Of a stretch of 46,255 bases of DNA, positions 33,544 through 42,669 are shown piece by piece. The position numbers and the translations under genes are program-made. The DNA is from Erwinia mallotivora (GTDB lineage: Bacteria; Pseudomonadota; Gammaproteobacteria; Enterobacterales; Enterobacteriaceae), in assembly GCF_000590885.1 (NCBI RefSeq), contig NZ_JFHN01000070.1:1-46255 (forward strand), in the 5' to 3' direction. The notes under the pieces were generated by a model. That model worked only from the letters and a program-made list of their open reading frames with translations, ran no database searches and was not told the DNA's origin. Positions within the stretch are counted from its first letter, which is position 1; each line of letters opens with the position of its first letter.

Positions 33544-34839
33544 ATGAAGAAAAATCTGCTGGTTTTATATGTACACAGTGCCAGTCGTTTATCGCATCTG
33601 CGGAAAATTAACAGCCTGAAAGATAAATATACTGTCACCATCTTATATGCAAAGGTTGAGGCGAAAAATTATATCGAAAGGTTTGCCCATCAGGCTTATT
33701 CCGTCACCATCGAAAACAGCGCGGAAAACCTCGATACCATTCTCAGCACCCTGGGGCCGACCTTTCAACCCGATGGTATTCTCAATGTTTCAGAACCTTT
33801 TTTGCCATTGCAGCAAAAGCTTTGTGCGCACTTTAATCTGCCCGGCCCCTCGCTGAAAGCGGTGGAAGTGGGGAGAAACAAATACAATATGCGCGCTTTC
33901 TCCAGAGAACTGGGGATCCCCGTACCCGATTTTGTTCAGGTGACCTCGGAGAATATCGCCGACGCTGCCCGACTGACCTTTCCGGTGATTGCCAAGCCGT
34001 TAATCGGTAGCGGATCATCGCTGGTCAGGCGATATGATGATTACCCATCGCTGGTCAGTGATTTTGCGCAACTCAGTGACGATGCCGTGTCGCTCTTTTC
34101 CAGAGATTCGCAGTTTAAAGAAACCTTCTCAGGGGAATATCCCTTCATTGTTGAGGAGATTATTGGCGGCGAGGTGCTTTTTGCTACCAGGCTGCCTTAC
34201 CGGGTTGGCGAAATCAGCGTTGAAAGTGTTTATTTCAACGGCGAGGTTGAGGTGCTGGCTATTCATGATAAGCCGTTGCCGAATAATGGCCCGCACTTTG
34301 AAGAGGTCTGCTTCAGTACCCCCACGCGCATCCCGCAGGCGCTGCAACAGCAGGCGAAAGCGTATGTTTCGGCTATTCATCGGGCACTGGGCGCTGGCGC
34401 TTATGTGTTGCATACGGAATTCCGAACGCTGGCGAATGAAATCAAACTGATTGAATTTGGCGTCAGAATGGGCGGCTCCGCCATCTATAACTCTCTGCTT
34501 GCCTCAACCGGCATTGATTTTATTGAGGTGCAGATCGCTATCGCCATGCGCGAAGAGGTTAATATCCCGCGTAAAACAGCACGTCCTGTCATTACCTGCC
34601 TGGTGTTTCCGCAGAAGCAGGGCAGGATCACCGCGATCCATGGTGAAAACCTCTTTGTCAGCGATCCGCACTATGTGGAGCATCAGATCTATGACAATAT
34701 TGGCGACATTGCATATCGCGCCCCTCTGGCAACCCGCAGCACACTCCACGTCCTTTTTCAGGCTGAGGATTTTGCTGTGCTTGAGGAGACGGTCAACCGG
34801 TTCAGCGCCTTAATCCGTATCGACACGGTTGAGAACTGA
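33544..34839 (+). CDS. ATP-grasp carboxylate-amine ligase
   Basis: 431 aa. ATP-grasp fold: NKYNMRAFSRELGIPVPDF (ATP-grasp N-domain), FPVIAKPLIGSGSSLV (glycine-rich loop), PFIVEEIIGG, then HTEFRTL and IKLIEFGVRMGGSAIYNSL with metal-binding Glu and Asn. This family forms amide or peptide bonds through an acyl phosphate, as in BacD or DdaF antibiotic biosynthesis. It starts 4 bp after the oxygenase stop and is followed closely by the proA paralogue. It probably joins the modified amino acid to another amino acid; which ones is not readable from sequence. Confidence 0.88.
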   Translation: MKKNLLVLYVHSASRLSHLRKINSLKDKYTVTILYAKVEAKNYIERFAHQAYSVTIENSAENLDTILSTLGPTFQPDGILNVSEPFLPLQQKLCAHFNLPGPSLKAVEVGRNKYNMRAFSRELGIPVPDFVQVTSENIADAARLTFPVIAKPLIGSGSSLVRRYDDYPSLVSDFAQLSDDAVSLFSRDSQFKETFSGEYPFIVEEIIGGEVLFATRLPYRVGEISVESVYFNGEVEVLAIHDKPLPNNGPHFEEVCFSTPTRIPQALQQQAKAYVSAIHRALGAGAYVLHTEFRTLANEIKLIEFGVRMGGSAIYNSLLASTGIDFIEVQIAIAMREEVNIPRKTARPVITCLVFPQKQGRITAIHGENLFVSDPHYVEHQIYDNIGDIAYRAPLATRSTLHVLFQAEDFAVLEETVNRFSALIRIDTVEN

Positions 34840-34870
34840 ACCTGCGCCATCAGTATTCCCGGAGGCAGTG

Positions 34871-36124
34871 ATGACAGGCAGTGACGTTATTTCCCTGGCA
34901 ATGGAGGCCCGGCAGGCCGCGTTAATTTTGCAGGATTACCCGGATGAGCAAATTAATGAGGCGATCAGGACGCTGTCGCGGCTGATGCTGAGCGAAGCCG
35001 GTACATTGCTGGCTGCCAATCAGCAGGATATTCAACAGGCTGAGCAGGCAAAGTCTCCGCAGGCTTTAGTTGACCGGCTGACGCTGAACGCCTCGCGCCT
35101 GCAATCTCTTGCCCTTTCCGTGCTGGAAGTGGCACAGATGCCTGCGCCGGCAGGCAGGGTGCTGTCTGCGGGTCAGCAGCCGAATGGTCTGTTTATTGAA
35201 AAAGTCGCCTGTCCTTTCGGCGTAATAGCGATGATTTATGAGTCCCGGCCAAACGTCACCGTCGATGCTGCCGTATTGTGCCTCAAGTCGCGCAATGCGG
35301 TTATTTTACGGGGGGGTAAAGAGGCGCTGCATACCTCGCTGGCGTTTTATCATCTGATTGCAAAAGCGCTCGAAATACATCATATCCACCCAGGCTGTGT
35401 GAATTTAATCAATTCTGACCAGCGTGAAAAAGTGTCTCAGCTGCTGAAAGCCGAAGGCTATATTGATGTGATTATTCCGCGAGGAGGGCGGGGGCTGATT
35501 GAATTTGTGCGGGATAATACGCACATCCCTGTTTTCAGCCATCTGGATGGTATCTGTCACACCTATATTCATGCTGCTGCAACGCCCGACATGGCCATCA
35601 AAGTGGCGGTTAATGCCAAGGCCCGTCGCCCCGGAATATGCGGCGCGATGGAAACCCTGCTGATTGATAAACGCTGGCCGGATGAGCACACCCATGCGCT
35701 GATTACCGCGTTAATCGCCGCCGGTTGTATTATCAAAGGCGATGAACAGATTATGACTATCGATCCCCGTATCCTGCCTGCCGACGAGAGCGACTGGGGG
35801 ATGGAGTACCTCGATATGCGGCTGAGTTGCAAGATGGTGGAGAGTCTTGACGCGGCGATTGAGCATATTAATCATTTCGGCTCTCATCACACCGATGCCA
35901 TCATTAGCGCAGATAAATCCGCCGCAGAAAAATTTATGCGCTGCATTGACAGCGGCATTGTGATGCACAACGTCTCCTCACAGTTTGCCGACGGCGGTGA
36001 ATTTGGCTTTGGCATGGAGATCGGTATCGCGACGGGAAAACTTCATGCGCGAGGCCCGGTGGGGCTTGAGCAGCTTTGTACCTATAAATACCGCGTGTCG
36101 GGTGATGGTTTGATACGAGACTAA
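34871..36124 (+). CDS. proA: Gamma-glutamyl phosphate reductase (ProA) paralogue
   Basis: 417 aa, the same length as enterobacterial ProA, from the ATG with GGAGG 5 nt upstream. It keeps the ALDH-like fold: IYESRPNVTVDAA, CLKSRNAVILRGGKEAL, IPRGGRGLIEFVR, and the catalytic cysteine (Cys257) in NAKARRPGICGAMETLL, then GEFGFGMEIGIATGKLHARGPVGLE. ProA reduces gamma-glutamyl phosphate to the semialdehyde with NADPH. There is no glutamate kinase (ProB) beside it, so it likely serves this pathway rather than proline synthesis. Its distance from typical ProA sequence suggests a shifted substrate. Confidence 0.85.
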   Translation: MTGSDVISLAMEARQAALILQDYPDEQINEAIRTLSRLMLSEAGTLLAANQQDIQQAEQAKSPQALVDRLTLNASRLQSLALSVLEVAQMPAPAGRVLSAGQQPNGLFIEKVACPFGVIAMIYESRPNVTVDAAVLCLKSRNAVILRGGKEALHTSLAFYHLIAKALEIHHIHPGCVNLINSDQREKVSQLLKAEGYIDVIIPRGGRGLIEFVRDNTHIPVFSHLDGICHTYIHAAATPDMAIKVAVNAKARRPGICGAMETLLIDKRWPDEHTHALITALIAAGCIIKGDEQIMTIDPRILPADESDWGMEYLDMRLSCKMVESLDAAIEHINHFGSHHTDAIISADKSAAEKFMRCIDSGIVMHNVSSQFADGGEFGFGMEIGIATGKLHARGPVGLEQLCTYKYRVSGDGLIRD

Positions 36125-36130
36125 AACAGT

Positions 36131-37330
36131 ATGCTTTTCAGCGCGGGCTCCCTGAACCCCACCATTAAAATAATGCTGACCGGGACGTTTTTAAGCCGCA
36201 TTGGTTATTTTATGGTGTGGCCTTTTCTCTCTCTCTATCTGCATAACACTCTGCATGTCAGCCTGTTTATGGTGGGGGTGATATTTTTTGTTGCCAGTTT
36301 GTCTGGTGTGGCGGTCAGTATTTTCTTTGGCTATCACTCAGACAGGTCAGGCAGAAATCCGGTGATCTGCTTTGGGCTGTTGATCAGTATTATCAGCTTT
36401 ATCCTGATGGGCGCGGTGGCTTCTCTTACCGCCTGTATTGTTGCCATATGCTTTCTTTCTGCCGGGCGGGCGCTGATTGAATCCAGCAGCAAATCGCTGA
36501 TTGGCGATATGCTGAGTGATGCAGAGAGTAAAGCCCGGGTACAGTATCTGCGCTATTACATTATTAATATCGGCAGCGCGCTGGGTCCGATACCCGGTCT
36601 TCTGGCGGCAAACCATCATCGCGAAACGATCATGTATGCCACGGCCTTTATCTATTTTATCTATCTGCTGCTGATGATTTTTGGTGCAGACTGGCGCTTT
36701 AAAAAGGAAAGAGATTTGCCTGAAGAGAACTTCTGGCAGGCGTTTGCTTTTATGCTCCGGCATAAAAAATTTACCGTTTTTGTGCTCTGCAACTTTATTG
36801 TGATGCTGATTTACGCCGTGTTCGATACCACGCTGATTCAGTATATCAATCTGAGTAATCCCATTAATCCCGGTGAAATCACCGCAATGGTTTTTATTGC
36901 CAATGCGGCGGGCGTTATTCTGCTACAGAAGCCGGTGATGTGGCTGATGCGCAGCAGTGGAATAACCCCCCGGATAGTGACCGGAACCTTCTTACTGACC
37001 TTGTCACAGCTGGCTTTTCTCTTCTCTGATACCCGTTCTGCGTGGCAGATGATCTTCTCGACCCTGCTGTTAACGCTGGGAGAGATAATCGTCATGCCGA
37101 CGCTGAATATCGCTACCGATCTGCTTGCGCCTGCCGGTAAGCGGGGCATTACTTTTGGCATCTCCAATATGGCGTACCTGGGGACGGCGGTTTCCCCGCT
37201 GCTGGGCGGATTTCTGCTGCAATATGCCGGGGTGAACGCCTTGTTTTTCGTGCTGTCCGCCCTCGGATTTGCCGTGCTGCTGGTGCAGTGGGTTAACGGC
37301 CAACAGGCTGACTATCGTCAGAATGCCTGA
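36131..37330 (+). CDS. MFS exporter
   Basis: 399 aa with about twelve hydrophobic segments and the MFS loop GYHSDRSGRNPVI between helices 2 and 3; a second related loop follows in the C-terminal half. It starts 6 bp after the proA-like stop, so it is the last gene of the operon. Such transporters end many small antibiotic clusters and export the product or give self-resistance (compare BacE, DdaI). The substrate is not known. Confidence 0.88.
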   Translation: MLFSAGSLNPTIKIMLTGTFLSRIGYFMVWPFLSLYLHNTLHVSLFMVGVIFFVASLSGVAVSIFFGYHSDRSGRNPVICFGLLISIISFILMGAVASLTACIVAICFLSAGRALIESSSKSLIGDMLSDAESKARVQYLRYYIINIGSALGPIPGLLAANHHRETIMYATAFIYFIYLLLMIFGADWRFKKERDLPEENFWQAFAFMLRHKKFTVFVLCNFIVMLIYAVFDTTLIQYINLSNPINPGEITAMVFIANAAGVILLQKPVMWLMRSSGITPRIVTGTFLLTLSQLAFLFSDTRSAWQMIFSTLLLTLGEIIVMPTLNIATDLLAPAGKRGITFGISNMAYLGTAVSPLLGGFLLQYAGVNALFFVLSALGFAVLLVQWVNGQQADYRQNA

Positions 37331-37371
37331 GCGTGGGGCCGTCTGCCTGCGGACAGCCCCGTCGCCGCACA

Positions 37372-38385
37372 TTACAGGAAGGCGAGAACCCACAGCAGAA
37401 CAATGTTCACCAGCAGCAGCATCAGTCCTGTCGGCGTCTGGGCTTTAATCACCGCATTACGATCCGGTAACTCCAGCAGCCTGGCAGGGACGAGATTGAA
37501 GTTGGCGGCCATCGGCGTCATCAGGGTGCCGCAGTAGCCAGAAAACATCCCGATAGCGGCAACCACCGCCGGATTTGCCCCCAGATGCTGAATCAGGATC
37601 GGAATACCCACCCCGGCGGTAATAATCGGAAAGGCGGCAAAGGCATTGCCCATAATCATGGTGAGCAGCGCCATACCGAGCACATAGAGCACCACCGCCC
37701 CCAGCCGGTTATCCACTGCCAGCCAGCTCTCGACAAGGTGGGCGATGGCGGTGCCCACCCCGGCTTTGGCAAACAGCAGGCCAAGGGTCGCGAGGATTTG
37801 CGGCAGGATAAATGCCCAGCCAATAGCATCCAGCAGGCGACGTCCTTCCTGCACCGATTGTGCCGGTGACTCCCTGGTCAGCGCGATGGCAATCAGCCAG
37901 CCGACAATACAACCCAGCGACATAGAAAACAGCGTGACCAGGGTGGCGTGATTCCCTTCGCCGAAAAGCCATTGTTGCAGGCCAGCAACATTATTGAAGG
38001 CAAGAATGCCCAGCACGGTAATCACCGGGATAGCCAGGGCAGGAAGAAAAAGACGGTTGCGCAGACGCGCGGCGCTGGCCCGCTGCTGTTGATCCGTACG
38101 GGTGTGATAGCTGCCCATTCTGACACCGCCCAGCCCGGCAATCAGCGCCATGACGATAACAATCCCCCCGGTGGTGATGTTCACCGCGCTGGCGGCGTTT
38201 TCCGCCCCGGCCAGGTGGGCCGACAGCTGATTTGTCCAGTCTCCGATGGCGAAAACCAGCGCATACAGCCCCCAGAACAGACCGGTGGTGAGACGGCGCG
38301 GATTGGCCCTGTCACGCCAGGACATGATGGCGACCACCAGTAACAGGAGTGCCGCCAGGTCATTCAGATATTGTTGCTGAAACAT
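37372..38385 (-). CDS. DUF979 family membrane protein
   Basis: 337 aa with about nine hydrophobic segments. Recognisable as DUF979: MSWRDRANPRRLTTGLFWGLYALVF at the N-terminus and MIMGNAFAAFPIITAGVGIPILIQHLG near the C-terminus with GYCGTLMTPMAANFN. DUF969 and DUF979 proteins are always paired and in several bacteria adjoin pyroglutamyl-peptidase genes, so they are thought to transport or process pyroglutamate-related compounds, though this is unproven. Its ATG shares a base with the stop of the DUF969 gene (TAATG), so the two are translationally coupled. Confidence 0.85.
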   Translation of the reverse strand: MFQQQYLNDLAALLLLVVAIMSWRDRANPRRLTTGLFWGLYALVFAIGDWTNQLSAHLAGAENAASAVNITTGGIVIVMALIAGLGGVRMGSYHTRTDQQQRASAARLRNRLFLPALAIPVITVLGILAFNNVAGLQQWLFGEGNHATLVTLFSMSLGCIVGWLIAIALTRESPAQSVQEGRRLLDAIGWAFILPQILATLGLLFAKAGVGTAIAHLVESWLAVDNRLGAVVLYVLGMALLTMIMGNAFAAFPIITAGVGIPILIQHLGANPAVVAAIGMFSGYCGTLMTPMAANFNLVPARLLELPDRNAVIKAQTPTGLMLLLVNIVLLWVLAFL

Positions 38386-39113
38386 TAGCGTATTCCTTTT
38401 TCTTTCAGCGCATTGCTGTTGAGTGTGCCCAGTTCAGCGGCAATGCGTTTGTCCAGACGACGAAGGCGCACGGCATGAATGATAAAAGCACAAATGGCCG
38501 TCGGCAGGCCCCACAGGGCAATGTGCAGTGGTTCGGTCTGAATTCCGGCGCTCTGTTCCATAAAGTTATGCATAAACAGCACGCCGCCAAAGGCCACGAA
38601 GATATCTTCACCGAAGAACAGGCCGACGTTGTCTGTCGCCGCAGCCATTGCACGCAGCTTCATGCGGATGTCACCGGGGAGTTCGCCATGAAAATTCTCC
38701 GCCGCGCCTTCTGCCATCGGAGCCAGCATTGGCCGCACCATCTGCGGATGACCGCCGAGGCTGGTCAGCCCTGCCGCTGCCGCCAGTTCGCGCACCAGCA
38801 GATAAACCGTCAGCAATTTTCCGGCGCTGGCGGAGCGGATCCGTGAAATCCACATCTGCGCCCAGTGTTTCAGCCCGTGCCTTTCAAGCAGCCCAATGAC
38901 CACCAGCGGCAAAACAATGATCAGCGCCAGATTTCGTGTGTTGAGGAACCCCGATCCCAGATTTTCCAGAATCAGGTTTACCGGCATACTGGCGCTGACG
39001 CCGGTAGCAATCCCGGCGATAACCACCACCAGCACCGGATTGAGGCGACACAGGAATCCCACCACAATCACCAGGATTCCGCTTAGCGGCCAGTAATTTA
39101 CTGCTTCGTTCAT
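38385..39113 (-). CDS. DUF969 family membrane protein
   Basis: 242 aa; the ATG at 39113 follows GGAG. About six hydrophobic segments, the family motifs VGFLCRLNPVLVVVIAGIATG and SLGGHPQMVRPMLAPMAEGAAE, and RAMAAATDNVGLFFGEDIFVAFGGVL. Always found with DUF979, here encoded in the next overlapping gene. The divergent GntR/FCD gene is probably its regulator. Confidence 0.85.
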   Translation of the reverse strand: MNEAVNYWPLSGILVIVVGFLCRLNPVLVVVIAGIATGVSASMPVNLILENLGSGFLNTRNLALIIVLPLVVIGLLERHGLKHWAQMWISRIRSASAGKLLTVYLLVRELAAAAGLTSLGGHPQMVRPMLAPMAEGAAENFHGELPGDIRMKLRAMAAATDNVGLFFGEDIFVAFGGVLFMHNFMEQSAGIQTEPLHIALWGLPTAICAFIIHAVRLRRLDKRIAAELGTLNSNALKEKGIR

Positions 39114-39261
39114 AGTCACTCCGGTTAAAAGCGGGCCGCTTTGAGCCTCGATCAATCATTGCCTGCCGCGTTCCCGCTGCGGCACGCGTTGCCTGTTTAT
39201 TAAGCAAAACCTGTGCCAGCGCGTCAGCAGCCGATATCTCTGGCGCAGCAAAATTAATAAA

Positions 39262-39274
39262 ATTGTTGAACAAT
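39262..39274. promoter_or_regulatory. Candidate FCD-regulator operator
   Basis: ATTGTTGAACAAT is a 6-bp perfect dyad with TTGT-N3-ACAA, matching the TNGT-N3-ACNA pattern of FCD-type GntR operators. It lies between the divergent DUF969/DUF979 pair and the GntR gene. Confidence 0.5.
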
Positions 39275-39520
39275 AATCAGCTGCTGGTGCAAAACCTGTT
39301 GAGGATTGTTCATTGATTATCGCGGACCGGTGCGATCAGCAAAAATACGCACCATGCTGGTGAGTTGTCGGGCCTGTTTTCCCTGTTATGGTGCAAATTG
39401 CTGGCGAAGCGAATGGTAAGGTGAAAAAGCCTGCCAGGTTGATGCTGGCGGTGCCTTTCCCTGTTGTGAAAGTTGTGTGACTATTCACGGCAGAATCAAC
39501 AGTTAACAAGGCCAGAGAGA

Positions 39521-40195
39521 ATGGCAACGGATAAAACAGCATCAGATAACGCGCCTTCCCTGAGTGAGAGTGTGGCACTAAGACTGCGGCAACAGATTAC
39601 TCTGGGCCAGCTGCGCCCCGGTCAGCGTCTGTCCGAAGCTCAGTTGAGTGAAAAACTGGCGGTTTCAAGAAATACCCTGCGGGAAGCCTTCCGCATGCTG
39701 ACGCTGGAACGACTGCTGGAATACCGCCCAAATCGCGGTGTTTTCGTCAGTACGCCGGATATGATGCGCATTATCGATATTTACCGCGTACGCAAAATGA
39801 TTGAATGCCAGTCCGTTGCCAGCGCCAGGCCAGGGCATCCGGCCGTCAGGCTGATGCGACAGGCCGTTGAAGAAGCGCTGATCTGCGGAGAAAAACAGGA
39901 CTGGGATGGGGTGGGGTCGGCAAATATGGCCTTTCATCGCGCCATCGTGGAGCTGGCAGACAGCCAGAGGTTAAGCGACTTCTACCGCCATATTCTGGCC
40001 GAGTTGCGTCTGGCGTTCGGACTGCTGAACGATGCGGAGCATCTGCATTTTCCCTTTATCGGCATGAATAATACGCTGTTATCGCTGGTTGAAGCCGGGC
40101 AGGCCGCTGAAGCCGCCCGGATGCTGCATGAGTATCTCGACAGGTCCGAACGTGTGCTGCTGGCCTCCTTTGCCCGCCGGGACAGTGATGGTTGA
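39521..40195 (+). CDS. GntR/FCD-family transcriptional regulator
   Basis: 224 aa from the ATG at 39521 with AGAGAG upstream. The N-terminal winged helix (QQITLGQLRPGQRLSEAQLSEKLAVSRNTLREAFRML) is followed by an FCD domain with metal/ligand histidines in MAFHRAIVEL and the C-terminal LLDEYLDRSE-like helix. FCD regulators sense organic acids or amino acids. Divergent to the DUF969-DUF979 genes, it is the likely regulator of that pair. Confidence 0.9.
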   Translation: MATDKTASDNAPSLSESVALRLRQQITLGQLRPGQRLSEAQLSEKLAVSRNTLREAFRMLTLERLLEYRPNRGVFVSTPDMMRIIDIYRVRKMIECQSVASARPGHPAVRLMRQAVEEALICGEKQDWDGVGSANMAFHRAIVELADSQRLSDFYRHILAELRLAFGLLNDAEHLHFPFIGMNNTLLSLVEAGQAAEAARMLHEYLDRSERVLLASFARRDSDG

Positions 40196-40511
40196 GGGAA
40201 TGATGACGACGAAAATGGACGGCCACCAGAGTGGCGTCTCCTGCCCGGCGTTGAACCGGAATCTTCATCTGCCTGACCAGGGTGCCCTTCGGCAAAACTG
40301 ACGGTTTTTCTTCAAAAAAACTCACCTTTTATTTCATGAAATTTGAACAAATATCCCGCCTTCTCCCGTGATGATTGTGCCCTGCACCCACGGCAGGGCG
40401 GGTTCTGCTCAGGCTGCACAGTTAAGTACCCGGCATACTGACAAAAAAAGTGAGCATGATTAGTCGCTTGTCACTCATTTACCAGCGGATAAGCAATGTT
40501 AAGTTGTATTT

Positions 40512-40530
40512 GATAATGATAATATTTATC
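40512..40530. promoter_or_regulatory. Fur box upstream of the TonB-dependent receptor
   Basis: GATAATGATAATATTTATC matches the 19-bp Fur consensus at 17 of 19 positions, by my alignment, and lies 43 nt before the receptor start. Confidence 0.88.
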
Positions 40531-40572
40531 ACAATCATTACAAAAAACTTACACTGTCATGCAGGGTCGACA

Positions 40573-42639
40573 ATGAAACGCACTAAAGTAGCCGTAGCGC
40601 TGGCCGTCATTCTGGCCGGAAAATTCAGTTATGCAGCGGAAGAGAACATGGTAGTGACCGGCAATATTCTCGGTGATTCGCGTGCCGAAGAGGTCAAAAC
40701 CTGGGCAGGAAGCCGTACCGTTATCAGCAACGATCAGCTGGCAAAAGGTGCCAACCGCACCGTGGATGATGCGCTACAGCGTGTGCCAGGGGTGAAAATT
40801 CAGGATGAAACGGGCACCGGCGTACTGCCGCAAATTGCCGTGCGCGGTCTGTATGACAGCCGCAGCGGTCGCGCGCAAATCCTGGAAGACGGTATTCCGC
40901 TGGTATTAGCCCCCTACGGGCAGGAAGGGATGTCGCTGTTTCCGGTGACTTTTTCCACTATTGACCGCATTGACGTAGTGCGGGGTGGGGCGGCGGTGCA
41001 GTACGGCCCGAATAACGTCGGTGGCGTGATTAATCTGATCAGCAAACCCATACCGGTGAAGTGGGAAAACGAAATTGCCGAACGCGCCACCTTTTACGGT
41101 AAAGGTCGCAACCTCTGGGACACTTATCTGCGCACCGGCGGGATGCTGAATGATGATTTCGGGCTTCAGGTCGAAGCCAACCAGGTCAAAGGCAGCTCTT
41201 TCCGCGAAAACAGTGACAGTAAAGTTGAAAATTTCCGGCTGCGTGGTCTGTGGAACATCAACGAAAACACCACCTTAAACCTCTCTTATCAGCACTATAA
41301 CGCCCATGCCGATCTGGCCGGTGCCCTCTCCACGGCGGATTACCTCAGCAACCGCCGACAGAGCACTCGCCCTTACGACGATTTTGATGGTCACACCAAT
41401 CGCTACAGCATGGTTTATGACCAGCTGCTGGGTTCGCTCGGTTTTATTGATTCGGCCGAATTCAACTGGACATTTTTTGGCCATCAGTCAGACCGTGAAT
41501 TCCAGGTGGGGATGAGCAAAGTACCGGGGCAGAGCTTTAACCCGGCGTTACCGGCCGATATCGTGCAGAACTCGCCGCGAAATTTCAAAGTGTGGGGCAC
41601 GGAGCCGCGAATCAGCCTGGATATCAACGGCGACAACGTCAATCAGCAGTGGATTATTGGTGGCCGTTTCGTCAGCGAGAAAGTGGATTATCAGGTAAGC
41701 CAGCAGACGCTGGCGACCGGCGCGACCAGCGTGACGCGCGACTGGAGCTTTGACGACAAGGCCTGGGCGGGCTATGTCAGTAACGCCATTAAACTGTTTG
41801 ATGACAAGCTGACCATCACGCCGGGGATGCGTTACGAGAACGTCAGCGAAAAATATAGCGACAAAAAGACCGGGCAACGTACCAGCGCGCCGGATACGCA
41901 GTGGCTGCCGGGTCTGACCGTCGGTTACCAGCTGACGCCGGAGTGGTTCCTCTATGCCGATATGCAGAAAAGCCTGCGCCCGGTGCAGGTGACGCAGATT
42001 GTTAAAGGCGGCGATGTCAGTTCAGAACTGGCGTGGAACTACGAAAGCGGCGTGCGTTATACCCCGGCGGAGAACCTCAGCCTGCACGCTGGTTTGTATC
42101 GCATTGATTATAAAGATCAGATTTCTTACGACAGCGTGTCAGACAGCTATCTCAACATTGGTCGTACCCGACATCAGGGCGCTGAACTGGAAGGCTTCTG
42201 GAGTCCGCAGGCGGTGGAAGGTCTGAAGCTGCATGCGGGCTACGCATACCTCCAGGCGGAGCAGCGCAACGGCGTCAACAGTGGCAAAGAGGTGCCCTAT
42301 GCCTCGCGTACACAGCTTACGCTTGATGGCAGCTACGAATGGCGCGATACCACCTTCTCGCTGGCGGGATATTACTTCAGTAAATCCTTTGCGGATGCGG
42401 CCAACACGGTGGCGGAAAACAGTAACGGTTCGGTCGGTCAGATGCCGTCTTACTGGGTGTGGAACGCGCAGGTCAGCCGCGATCTGTATAAATCGGGCCG
42501 CACCGTGCTGAATGGTTATCTGGGGGTTAATAACCTGTTTAACCGTGATTACTGGTTCCGCGGCGTGGATACCAGCCCGTGGGGGCGTCAGCCCGCGCCG
42601 GGACGTTCGGTCACCGCCGGGGTCAGCCTGAAGTTCTGA
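40573..42639 (+). CDS. TonB-dependent siderophore receptor
   Basis: 688 aa. The ATG at 40573 gives a signal peptide (KRTKVAVALAVILAGKFSYA); a longer frame upstream is unlikely. The plug domain follows with a TonB-box-like NMVVTGN, RTVDDALQRVPGVKIQ, IAVRGLYDSRSGRAQILEDGIPL and GGVINLISKP, then a 22-strand barrel ending in a phenylalanine (VSLKF). It imports a ferric siderophore across the outer membrane, most likely the product of the biosynthetic genes downstream. Expression is probably Fur-repressed. The 688-aa length and plug resemble siderophore receptors such as those for hydroxycarboxylate siderophores. Confidence 0.9.
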   Translation: MKRTKVAVALAVILAGKFSYAAEENMVVTGNILGDSRAEEVKTWAGSRTVISNDQLAKGANRTVDDALQRVPGVKIQDETGTGVLPQIAVRGLYDSRSGRAQILEDGIPLVLAPYGQEGMSLFPVTFSTIDRIDVVRGGAAVQYGPNNVGGVINLISKPIPVKWENEIAERATFYGKGRNLWDTYLRTGGMLNDDFGLQVEANQVKGSSFRENSDSKVENFRLRGLWNINENTTLNLSYQHYNAHADLAGALSTADYLSNRRQSTRPYDDFDGHTNRYSMVYDQLLGSLGFIDSAEFNWTFFGHQSDREFQVGMSKVPGQSFNPALPADIVQNSPRNFKVWGTEPRISLDINGDNVNQQWIIGGRFVSEKVDYQVSQQTLATGATSVTRDWSFDDKAWAGYVSNAIKLFDDKLTITPGMRYENVSEKYSDKKTGQRTSAPDTQWLPGLTVGYQLTPEWFLYADMQKSLRPVQVTQIVKGGDVSSELAWNYESGVRYTPAENLSLHAGLYRIDYKDQISYDSVSDSYLNIGRTRHQGAELEGFWSPQAVEGLKLHAGYAYLQAEQRNGVNSGKEVPYASRTQLTLDGSYEWRDTTFSLAGYYFSKSFADAANTVAENSNGSVGQMPSYWVWNAQVSRDLYKSGRTVLNGYLGVNNLFNRDYWFRGVDTSPWGRQPAPGRSVTAGVSLKF

Positions 42640-42669
42640 TTGTGACGATGAGTTGGCCGATTTCTTCCT

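Noticed and set aside
34829-34870. TTG extension of the ProA paralogue
   Set aside because: ATG at 34871 has GGAGG and gives the standard 417-aa length.
37331-37371. GC-rich hairpin between MFS and DUF979 genes as terminator
   Set aside because: GGGGC/GCCCC stem is imperfect and no T-run follows on either strand.
40450-40572. Upstream extension of the TonB receptor
   Set aside because: It spans the Fur box and precedes a clean signal peptide starting at 40573.
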